Assembly (NCBI RefSeq): GCF_019793465.1
Contig: NZ_JAILYJ010000028.1
Location: forward strand, 1 to 38,216
Reading direction: 5' to 3'
DNA: 38,216 nt
Origin: Rhizobium croatiense
GTDB taxonomy: Bacteria > Pseudomonadota > Alphaproteobacteria > Rhizobiales > Rhizobiaceae
Both the position numbers and the translations under genes were made by a program. Below are positions 7,626 through 15,521 of the stretch, one piece after another. Positions within the stretch are counted from its first letter, which is position 1; every line of letters starts with the position of its first letter. Under the pieces are notes generated by a model. That model was given only the letters and a program-made list of their open reading frames with translations, was not told the DNA's origin and did not search any database.

Positions 7626-9475
7626 CGCATTACCTCCCCGCGCTGTAGCGTCGAGACGACCATCTCGGTGAAGCTGTTGATGGATACGTATTTCGCGAAG
7701 AACTGGTTGAGCACGGAGGCGAGCGGAAAGATGCCAACGCCTTCGAAGGCCGCTTCGTCCAGGATGATACCAACCTCAATCCCACGTGCTACGGCGGCTT
7801 GTCCACCGCTGGACAATCGCCTGACCGCAGGCCTGGACCGAATCTCCCGGATCCCGTCGATCTGCCGTGAGGCGAAGGCATTGACTGGATCGACGTAGAG
7901 GCGGAGGAGTTCACGTAGCGCTTCTGCGCCCCGGTGGTCGTTCCTATCGGAATTGCTGATCGAGAGGTAGTTCAGTGAAAGATGGCTAATTAATCGCCAA
8001 GTGATATCGCCATTGGCGAAGGAGTGGCGCGGTCGGCTCGGGGGCGATACGCACCGGGTGGCGGTAACTGGAGCGCCGATTTCCAGGGTGAAGTCTGTCA
8101 CGTCCCGGCCGATCGGCAGCAGCAGCGCCAGATCCCGGTTCGAGCACAGGCAGTTTACAGACAAATGCCGGAGTTCCGCCGAATAGGGAGCCGCCTGGCG
8201 ATCAACTAGAGAAACGAACGTTTCGCTGCCGATGTAGCCAGTCCGCGCGCCATTTAGACGCTGGTGCTCCGACATGAGGCGCTGCTCCCGGCGGATCGCG
8301 TAGTATCTGGAATGCTGCTCCTCCTGACCGTGCGCGCTGATGCTATAGAACGGGTAGAACCTCACGGGAGCCGCTTCGTTTTTCGCCCCGTCTCCGCTCA
8401 TCTCGAGGATCGAGTGGACCTCAAAGTCGAGCGGCCTCATCCTGTCAACAATCACATGATGCTCGGTGTTCTTGTCGCTCACGTGGACGAGATCTGCCTG
8501 GCGTTCGAAGAGATTAATCGCGGGCGTTGCGAAGAGAACGATATTTTGGGGCCCGAGCTGTCGTTCCAGCCGTGGCTCGACACGTCTGAGTGCGAAGACG
8601 ATCTCAAGGGTCTCGGCAGTTGACAGGGCTACTGCGTCTGCCAGCCCGCTAACCTCGACGAACAACGTCCGCTCCGCGAGGGCGAAATACTCCTGTAGGA
8701 GACGGTACCCGTCGAAAGAGCGTGGCACCTCGGGCAGGAGAGCACAGCTCGGCTCCAAACCGCGTTGCTGCAGCGCATGAACCGGAATCTTTTCCTGCCA
8801 AGGGATAGGCCGGCCGACCGGACGGGCTATGATATTGCATGCGTCACCGAGAAGCTGTTCGGCGAGTGCGGCGCCGATGCCACCGGGGCCTGTTAGGTGC
8901 AGTGTGAGAGCCTCTAGTCCGAGTTTATTGAACGGCATGCCATTGGTGGTACGAAGGCGTAGTCGCAAAGCAGCCTTCGCATCTTGCCGGGCCGGAAGAT
9001 CCAGTGCGGCGATCTGCCCCGGCGTCGAAAAATAATCGGCAGCGCTCACCACAATTGGCCAGAGATGCACATCATGGGCCGTGCGGAACTCGCAATGTGT
9101 GACGGCGCCCGGAGCAAGACGGCCCAAAAGCTTGGTTCCCCGCGGCACGAGGTATCCATTTTCAAGTCGTCCGGCATCCTGGTCGGGCTCGAAACGGACG
9201 ATCGTCATCGAGGGGAGCGGCGGTAGAAAATGCGGATAGACCATCTCCAGGAGGTGCTGGGTGAATTCCGGAAAGCGAGACTGAAGCTTCAATTGCACCC
9301 GCGCCGCCATGAAAGCGAAGCCTTCCAGAAGCCGCTCGACGTAGGGGTCGGCGACCTCCGCTGATTCCATCCCGAGCCGGGCGGCGACCTTCGGGAATGC
9401 ACGGGCGAACTCGGCCCCCATCTCGCGCATATAAGCAAGTTCGTCGTTGTACAGTCGCAGGAGCCGGGGATCCAT
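7589..9475 (-). CDS. tssF: T6SS baseplate protein TssF
   Basis: I place the start at the ATG at 9475, which overlaps the tssE stop as TGATG and gives the family-typical beginning MDPRLLRLYNDELAYMREMG. The 628-residue length is normal for TssF. Characteristic blocks include FARAFPKVAARLGM, DPYVERLLEGFAFMAARVQL, FTQHLLEMVYPHFLPPLPSM, and near the end VDPVNAFASRQIDGIREI. TssF pairs with TssG in the baseplate wedge that holds the VgrG spike. The reading frame is open throughout. A longer frame extending upstream of 9475 is inside tssE and not needed. Confidence 0.95.
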   Translation of the reverse strand: MDPRLLRLYNDELAYMREMGAEFARAFPKVAARLGMESAEVADPYVERLLEGFAFMAARVQLKLQSRFPEFTQHLLEMVYPHFLPPLPSMTIVRFEPDQDAGRLENGYLVPRGTKLLGRLAPGAVTHCEFRTAHDVHLWPIVVSAADYFSTPGQIAALDLPARQDAKAALRLRLRTTNGMPFNKLGLEALTLHLTGPGGIGAALAEQLLGDACNIIARPVGRPIPWQEKIPVHALQQRGLEPSCALLPEVPRSFDGYRLLQEYFALAERTLFVEVSGLADAVALSTAETLEIVFALRRVEPRLERQLGPQNIVLFATPAINLFERQADLVHVSDKNTEHHVIVDRMRPLDFEVHSILEMSGDGAKNEAAPVRFYPFYSISAHGQEEQHSRYYAIRREQRLMSEHQRLNGARTGYIGSETFVSLVDRQAAPYSAELRHLSVNCLCSNRDLALLLPIGRDVTDFTLEIGAPVTATRCVSPPSRPRHSFANGDITWRLISHLSLNYLSISNSDRNDHRGAEALRELLRLYVDPVNAFASRQIDGIREIRSRPAVRRLSSGGQAAVARGIEVGIILDEAAFEGVGIFPLASVLNQFFAKYVSINSFTEMVVSTLQRGEVMRWPTMAGRRAIL

Positions 9476-9978
9476 CAGCTTATCTCTGTACCGAGATGAA
9501 CGCGGGCGGATTCGAGCTCGGAATCTACCTCCGTACGCATCACCATTCGCACCGGCAATGGCTGCGCCCACAGATCGGCTTCGATCCTAAAGCGAAAAGT
9601 GCCGCAACCCTGACCATCGTCCAGGACCGTGACCTTCAGGGTGTCCGGTAAGAGACGCGGCTCAAAGCGCTGAAGGCTCTCGATTATCGCTTCGCGCAAT
9701 GCGCTCTTATCCATGCCTTCGCGAATTTGTCCGCTGAGAGGCCAGGCACCATAATTAAGTGCACTGGCCGCTACGTGAGGGTACGCTTGTAGATCTACGG
9801 TTGCACCCAATTGATTGGTGTTCAACAACCAGGAAACATCGCGTAGAATCACCTCTTCCAGTTGGCGAACAGAGAAGCTGCGCTTGTCCTGCGCTTCACA
9901 CGAGCTGCGCGGCTCATCGTCCGTAAGCCGGTCCAGGAGGGATGGTTGCACGAGATCCCGCTTAACATCTCTGCCCAT
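9475..9978 (-). CDS. tssE: T6SS baseplate protein TssE (gp25-like)
   Basis: The ATG at 9978 is preceded by TGGAGA at good spacing and gives a 167-residue protein beginning MGRDVKRDLVQPSLLDRLTD. The upstream frame extension to 10065 lacks a ribosome site. The family pattern is clear: QPSLLDRL at the N-terminus, VILRDVSWLLNTNQL, a tyrosine-containing YPHVAASALNYGAWPLSG, and a gp25-like beta sandwich ending in FRIEADLWAQPLPVRM. TssE is the gp25 homologue that nucleates the sheath on the baseplate. It lies between hcp and tssF in the same operon. Confidence 0.93.
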   Translation of the reverse strand: MGRDVKRDLVQPSLLDRLTDDEPRSSCEAQDKRSFSVRQLEEVILRDVSWLLNTNQLGATVDLQAYPHVAASALNYGAWPLSGQIREGMDKSALREAIIESLQRFEPRLLPDTLKVTVLDDGQGCGTFRFRIEADLWAQPLPVRMVMRTEVDSELESARVHLGTEIS

Positions 9979-10064
9979 GTTACAATCTCCAGGTGCAATG
10001 GCGACGAGTCGATCTGTCGTTTTCGCGCGCAGCCCCGAATATTCCCGGGTTGCCGATGGCCCCA

Positions 10065-10598
10065 TCAGCCGACGAGCCTATTGAAGTCGGTGCTGTTCGC
10101 GATTTGGTTCCAGATGCCCTCGCCAGCTTTGGTAAGAGCGCCTTTTTCATCCTGCCTGTAATAAATGACCTTGCAGGCGCCGAACCGGAATGTGATCGTC
10201 TCCTCGGGGGCCTCTTCCGCATAGGACCACTCGACCTTCTCGACTACCAGCATGTTGAAACTCCAGTGCAAGAACAGGTTCGATTCTGATGTAGCTTGTC
10301 CGCTCCCCGTCGCTTTGAAAAGTTTCAGTTCGACGCTATTGAAGTGGGCGCCGCGACCACAGGCAACGTACAGAGAGGGCGATGACGTATCCACCTGCTT
10401 CTTGATAGTGAAGACCTCGAATTCGGCCTTGCCCGCGCCCGCCCCGGCGGTATGAGGCCCAATGTTCAGCTTGTTTTCGAGTGAAAAGCTCCATTCGTCC
10501 GCTAGGGTGATACCGTCCTTTAGAATGATAGATTCGCCCTTGGGCAAAATGCCGTCCTTGGACGCTTGCGTGAATTTTATAACCGCGTCGAACGCCAT
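10065..10598 (-). CDS. hcp: T6SS tube protein Hcp (TssD)
   Basis: The 177-residue product follows the Hcp beta-barrel layout: MAFDAVIKFTQASKDGILPK at the start, then WSFSLENKLNIGP, EFEVFTIKKQVDTSSPSLYV, HFNSVELKLFKATG, and VEWSYAEEAPEETITFRFG with KVIYYRQDEKG near the end. Hcp hexamers stack into the inner tube fired by sheath contraction. A ribosome site (AAAGGAAAG) precedes the ATG at 10598. It is separated from tssC by 115 bp, leaving room for its own promoter, as is common for this highly expressed component. No signal peptide is present, as expected. Confidence 0.95.
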   Translation of the reverse strand: MAFDAVIKFTQASKDGILPKGESIILKDGITLADEWSFSLENKLNIGPHTAGAGAGKAEFEVFTIKKQVDTSSPSLYVACGRGAHFNSVELKLFKATGSGQATSESNLFLHWSFNMLVVEKVEWSYAEEAPEETITFRFGACKVIYYRQDEKGALTKAGEGIWNQIANSTDFNRLVG

Positions 10599-10713
10599 GA
10601 TGGACTTTCCTTTTCTCGTTGATCTGATTGGGCCTGGATTGCATCGGCCAGCCCGGGGCAGCTATTCCGGAGTTTTGGCGCCGAGAACGGAGCACAATCA
10701 TCTGCGGGTTTTC

Positions 10714-12201
10714 TCAGTCCTTGCGGGCGGATGGCAGGCGCGAGACAAGTCTCAAAGAGATGGTTAGGCCTTCGAGCTGGTAGTGTGGCCGCATGTAAAA
10801 TCTCGCAACGTAATATCCGGGATTATCTTCGACCTCTTCCACCTTGACCTCGGCTGAGGAGAGCGGCTGCTGTGCCTTACTCTCTTCGCTCCCAAGCTCG
10901 GGCGAGGGGTGGACATAGCCCTGAATCCATTGGTTGAGCCACTCCTCGACCTCGTGGCGCTCCTTGAACGTGCCAATCTTGTCCCGGACCATACACTTCA
11001 AATAATGTGCGAAGCGGCAGGTTGCGAAGATGTAGGGTAGCCGGGCACTGAGTTCGGCGTTCGCTGACGCGTCGGGGTCTTCGTATTTGACCGGCTTGTT
11101 AATAGTTTGAGCGCCAATAAATACGCCGAGGTCCGTGTTTTTGCGGTGCAACAGCGGTAGAAGACCGTTTTTGGACAGTTCGGCCTCACGGCGGTCGCTG
11201 ATCGCGATCTCAGTGGGGCATTTTAGGTCGACGCCACCGTCGTCGCTGCGGAAGGTATGTACCGGCAGACCCTCGACCAGGCCGCCGGATTCGACGCCAC
11301 GAATTCTGGAGAGCCAGCCATAGAGCTTGAACGAGCGCGTGATATTTACGCCCATGGCGTAGGCTGCGTTCGTCCAAAGGTATTTCTCGCTGTCGCCGCC
11401 GTCTGTGTCCTCCTCGAAGGCGAATTCATCGACCGGGTTGGTTTTGGCCCCGTAGGGCAGCCGGCCAAGGGTGCGTGGTAAGGTCAGGGCCACGTACCGA
11501 GAGTTCTCGCTCTCGCGGAACGCCCGCCAAGGGGCATGTTCGGGCGTGAGGAAGATTTTTGTGATGTCACGCGGGTTCGCAAGCTCACGCCAAGAATCCA
11601 TCTGCAGCAGATGTGGTGAGACGGCAGATATAAGCGGTGAGTGGCTCGCCGCCGCGATCTGCGCCAGTCCCGAAAGCAACTCTACGTCCGGTGGGGTATG
11701 GTCGAAATAGTAGTCGGCAATCAGGCAGCCATAGGGTTCACCGCCGATTTGGCCGTATTCGTCTTCGTAAATTTTTTTGAATAGCGGACTCTGATCCCAG
11801 GTGACACCCTTATATTTCCGCAGAGTTCGGGACATCTCCACCTTTGAAACTGGGAGAACGCGAATCTTCAACGTTTCATCGGTTTCGGTGTTGATGGCAA
11901 GGTGATGCAAGCCCCGCCAAGCTGATTCCACGCGCTGGAAATTTTCGTGATGGAGGATCTCGTTGAGTTGTGCAGAAAGCTTCTGGTCGATCGAAGCAAT
12001 CATTGCTTGGATAGTCGTGACGACATCGTCGCTGATTAGCGACGTGTTTTGAAGTGCCTGCTCGGCCAGTGTTCGGACGGCACTCTCCACCAAGTCACGG
12101 GAGTGGTCCGAGCGGATCTTGAACTCGAATCGAAGCATGCGGGTGAAATCGCCGAGATCAACGGTGGCGACCTGTACATCTGTGGCATCTGCAGGCATCA
12201 T
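10714..12201 (-). CDS. tssC: T6SS sheath large subunit TssC
   Basis: The start at 12201 has AGGAGAA six bases upstream and lies two bases past the tssB stop. The 495-residue product has the full TssC pattern: AQLNEILHHENFQRVESAWR, GLHHLAINTETDETLKIRVL, LFKKIYEDEYGQIGGEPYGC, then the C-terminal YIFATCRFAHYLKCMVRDKI and EEWLNQWIQGYVHPSPELG. TssB and TssC co-assemble into the contractile sheath. Length and frame are intact. Confidence 0.96.
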   Translation of the reverse strand: MMPADATDVQVATVDLGDFTRMLRFEFKIRSDHSRDLVESAVRTLAEQALQNTSLISDDVVTTIQAMIASIDQKLSAQLNEILHHENFQRVESAWRGLHHLAINTETDETLKIRVLPVSKVEMSRTLRKYKGVTWDQSPLFKKIYEDEYGQIGGEPYGCLIADYYFDHTPPDVELLSGLAQIAAASHSPLISAVSPHLLQMDSWRELANPRDITKIFLTPEHAPWRAFRESENSRYVALTLPRTLGRLPYGAKTNPVDEFAFEEDTDGGDSEKYLWTNAAYAMGVNITRSFKLYGWLSRIRGVESGGLVEGLPVHTFRSDDGGVDLKCPTEIAISDRREAELSKNGLLPLLHRKNTDLGVFIGAQTINKPVKYEDPDASANAELSARLPYIFATCRFAHYLKCMVRDKIGTFKERHEVEEWLNQWIQGYVHPSPELGSEESKAQQPLSSAEVKVEEVEDNPGYYVARFYMRPHYQLEGLTISLRLVSRLPSARKD

Positions 12202-12203
12202 GA

Positions 12204-12758
12204 TCAGTTCTCCTCTGTGTCTGGGGATGCCAATGGCGGAGCGGCAACCACTGCATCAGGCTTCTCAGTCTCGATGCCATTGCCGAGGGCGCTTAGCAGT
12301 GCCGAATCCGCGAGGAAGTGGGTGAGCAACTCTTCGGCACCGTTCTTCCCGTCCATATAGGCCAGCAGATTGGAGAGCTCCGTTCGCGCCTCGAGCAGCC
12401 TGCTAAGGCTGTCGACCTTGCGCGCCACGGCCGCCGGCGAGAAATCTTCGAGCCGCTCGAACGTCAAGTCGACAGCGAGTTGGCCTTCTCCGGTCAATAG
12501 GTTCGGCACCCGCATCACCACCCTGGGCCTCAGCGATCTGAGCCGATCATCGAAATTGTCGATATCGATCTCCATCATCTTGCGCTCCGCGACAGGGGCA
12601 AGCGGCTCGGCAGCATTGCCGGCGAGGTCGGACATCACGCCGACCACGAAGGGAAGCTGAACCTTCTTCTGAGAGCCATAGGTCTCGACGTCGTATTCGA
12701 TCTGTACGCGAGGCGGACGAACCCGCGCGATGAACTTTTGACTACTCGCCTTTGTCAT
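12204..12758 (-). CDS. tssB: T6SS sheath small subunit TssB
   Basis: The ATG at 12758 is preceded by AGGAGAG at proper spacing and gives MTKASSQKFIARVRPPRVQI; a longer frame starts at 12797 but overlaps the tssA region without a ribosome site. The 184-residue protein shows VQIEYDVETYGSQKKVQLPF, VVGVMSDLAGN, then MEIDIDNFDDRLRSLRPRV, all standard TssB blocks, followed by the helix that contacts TssC. The C-terminus is Pro/Ala rich. It forms an operon with tssC. Confidence 0.95.
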   Translation of the reverse strand: MTKASSQKFIARVRPPRVQIEYDVETYGSQKKVQLPFVVGVMSDLAGNAAEPLAPVAERKMMEIDIDNFDDRLRSLRPRVVMRVPNLLTGEGQLAVDLTFERLEDFSPAAVARKVDSLSRLLEARTELSNLLAYMDGKNGAEELLTHFLADSALLSALGNGIETEKPDAVVAAPPLASPDTEEN

Positions 12759-12793
12759 GTGTTCCACTCTCCTGATAGGGAAGATTGCGCACG

Positions 12794-13786
12794 TCACGTG
12801 CCCTCGCCGACCGCCAGACCGGCAATCGAACGGTATTGGGCAACCCCTTCTGGCGCCAACTCTTTGATAAGAGCCATGAAGTCCTTCGAGACAAGTCGCT
12901 GCGCGCGCTCCAGGAGGGCTGGCAGCGGGCTCGCGGGCTCATTCACCTGGTACCAGTGGCAAATGCGGCCAAGAATTTCGACAACGTCATCGCGGTTGCG
13001 GATCACTTCGGGGTAAGAGGCCTTGCTAGAGTCTGGCAATGGAGATGCCGGGGCTGCAGGCTGGGCCCTTTTCCGATGGGCGTCGACCAGATCCTTGGCC
13101 TGGGTGAGTAGCACTATCAGAGGGTCGAATCGAACGGCCTCGTCACTCGCGACGTGCTGCCGAACACTCGCGTCTAGATGGGTGGCGGCTGCCAGGCTGG
13201 CGTGGAGACCAGTGCTGATCTGCTCGAGCTGCAGTGGATCGGTGTCGATGAAGGCGTGCTCGATGGTCGAACGATCAATTTCCGTAGATTGGGACCGTAG
13301 CGCACCAGCCCAATCGCGGAGCGTAAAAGTCCCGAATTGCCTGGAGGAGGTGAGTGGGACTTGGCGTATTTCTGCCAAGAGCCCGGAGAGATCGCAGAGG
13401 CTCGCTAGAGCGTTGAGGCGAACGGTCTGATCTTCGTCATCTTCTGGATCCGGTCGCGGATGTAGCTCTGACCAGTAGAGCTCGACATAGGCCGCGAGCA
13501 GCTCAAGCCCCCGACTTAGACCAGAGAAGCCGAACTGACTGAGGGCGGATCGTGTGAGCAAGATGCCGACTCTTAGATCCTTAGTGCGGGCAGAAAGGTC
13601 GAGGCCAAGCCGCCACACCTCTGTCCAATCGGGAGCCTCCTCGGTGGCGATGGAGTCGCCTATCTGCTGGTGCGGCTTGCCATGCGACGCTATCTCCAGC
13701 TCCAGGAAGCTCAAATCGTAATCGAGAGCATCCCCGCATGCGTTGCCGTCGCTGATCGGTTTTAATAGATGATCTGCATCGAGCAT
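12794..13786 (-). CDS. tssA: T6SS assembly protein TssA (ImpA domain)
   Basis: I choose the ATG at 13786 because it gives the family-typical N-terminus MLDADHLLKPISDGNACGDA followed by LDYDLSFLELE; an in-frame ATG at 13840 would add 18 atypical residues. The ImpA N-terminal domain continues with APDWTEVWRLGLDLSARTKD, LRVGILLTRSALSQFGFSGL and YWSELHPRPDPEDDEDQTVR. The C-terminal part has RDDVVEILGRICHWYQVNEP ASPLPALLERA-type sequence, the helical region seen in TssA. TssA organises baseplate docking and tail elongation. It is the first gene of the minus-strand operon. The promoter region that it would normally share with divergent tssK is interrupted by a 6-kb insertion. Confidence 0.92.
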   Translation of the reverse strand: MLDADHLLKPISDGNACGDALDYDLSFLELEIASHGKPHQQIGDSIATEEAPDWTEVWRLGLDLSARTKDLRVGILLTRSALSQFGFSGLSRGLELLAAYVELYWSELHPRPDPEDDEDQTVRLNALASLCDLSGLLAEIRQVPLTSSRQFGTFTLRDWAGALRSQSTEIDRSTIEHAFIDTDPLQLEQISTGLHASLAAATHLDASVRQHVASDEAVRFDPLIVLLTQAKDLVDAHRKRAQPAAPASPLPDSSKASYPEVIRNRDDVVEILGRICHWYQVNEPASPLPALLERAQRLVSKDFMALIKELAPEGVAQYRSIAGLAVGEGT

Positions 13787-13939
13787 GACCCAAATCCCAG
13801 TTTTCCCGACATAAAAGATCGTCGCGCCTCTGTTTCTCAATGTTTAGCAATGAGCAGACGCGATTGCTCATGCACAATCGACATTCGTATATGTCGTGAA
13901 TGCTTGGGGCGTGAATGCCGCCGCTTCGGATCTTGACGC

Positions 13940-14240
13940 AGCTATGTGCTGCTCAGGCGCGAGGGACACCTTGTGAACAACAAGAAGCTCTTCCGGGTCC
14001 ATCGGGAGGAGAAGCTCACGATGCGCAAGCGCCGTGGCCGGAAACGAGCGAAAGGCAAGCGTTGGTGTTGATCCCGCTGGCTGCCAATGATCGTTGGCGC
14101 GGGTTCAGGCTTCTGATGGTCGTGAGGAAAGCCGGACTCTCGTCGCCGATACTTCGCTCTCCGGCCTGCGGTCGCCTGTGGACTGGATCGGGTTGTTGAG
14201 GAGCGTGGCAAGCCAAGCACTCTGGCCTCGGCTAACTAAC
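13940..14240 (+). mobile_element. IS3-family (orfB, IS407-type) transposase relic
   Basis: Fragments in shifting plus-strand frames follow the order of the integrase ORF of IS3-type elements: VNNKKLFRVHREEKLTMRKR with a basic RRGRKRAKGKR, then LIPLAANDRW, FRLLMVV, LVADTSLSGLR and VEERGKPSTLASAN. The normal element has NHKKLYRLYREEGLxVRRRxGRKR, LVADTSLSGxRVARELD and IEERGKPxxIVSDNGSE. The DDE residues are not preserved and stops interrupt it, so it is inactive. Confidence 0.7.
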
Positions 14241-15521
14241 CCTGCAGAGTTCGCCCAGATCGGCAACCCGCGACGTGATGCAGTGCTACGCATTCGGAAT
14301 GGTCTCCGCACCTAAACCCGCCGATGCCGCCGCAGATGCGCAACCCACCGCTGGAGCGAACCCCAAACTGGATAAACTTGACGGTACAAGCTCAGCCAGA
14401 TTGAATTGACATCGTCGGGCAGTCGTTGCAAAGGGCAACCTGCGGAGTACCGTTGCAAACGTGAGCCTGAAGGCCTCCAACTACGAAGTCTTCGCGCGGC
14501 CGCCTCCGCGCCAGTTGCTGCATAAGGTGGATGGCGTCCTCGGCGATCGCTCTTGGGGGTGTCGGCGCGCGGACCCTCATCGAACGAGCAGCCAGCCGGC
14601 GGGTCCATCGCGCGTGCAGCGACCCGGCGTCAGTGGTAGAACGGCTCGAGCACTTCAACGGCATTATATCTCCTGCGCTCCGCCGGATCGCCGCACGAGG
14701 CATATAGGGCGACAATCTGGATGAGATCCGTATTGACCGCATGTAACGATGCTCCCCGAGATTCGCACGTTGCCTCATTCATTTTGCTCCCAGTTGGAGC
14801 GAAGGAGTGGGGTGCGGAGATGGCGGGGTTTCGCAGCGGCCGGCCTCCTTCGTGAGCGCCATTGCCGTTTTCGACGGAAGTCGAAGTTTAATAACCATCG
14901 TCGCGGTATTTACTTTTGACAATGGGTGTGATGCGGCTTTGCGTGATCTTCTAAAAAGAATCGAGTCCCGCCGCCAATCCCCCGTTCTATCGCGCACCTA
15001 CCGCATCCCAACGTGACTGTCGACCCTGCTTCCATTAGTCGTGCAGGGCAACCACGCGGTCTCTCGTGCAGATCCCTGCGATTTCGAATTGACGGACACC
15101 GACCCCGTTTGACGGTCGTGGAGTGCACGCACTTAGTCACCCTAGCCGCCCGCGCACTGCAACCCCGCTGTAGCGATCCTTCTACCTCTATGCTAAAGAA
15201 AGTTTTGGAAAAACTTGCCTCGTCGCCATCGTTCGACGGCGGCCTTGGCGCCAATCTTGCGAGGAGCGGGCTGATGGTCGCAGCGGCATGCGAGCCGACA
15301 TTCTGCGCTCCCGACCGTCGAAGACGAGGTCGCTCTCGGCGTGTTAGTCAGCCGGAATGCGCCGGCCGTCGTGCCCCTAAATATCGATCTCGAGCCAGGT
15401 ATTGGCCTCCAGACTGAAGAAAAATTCGGCGCTCTCACATGCTCATGCAATCCCGTGGTGGACAACCAACGCACATGATGGTGCAGTTCCTAGGGAATGT
15501 GGTGATGAGTCATGAGCCGTC
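14241..15521. other. 1.3 kb without a supportable gene
   Basis: This stretch separates the IS3-type relic from the end of the repeat-protein gene. Open frames on both strands are short, Arg/Pro-rich and lack ribosome sites, as expected for GC-rich noncoding or eroded DNA. I could not assign any of it. Confidence 0.4.
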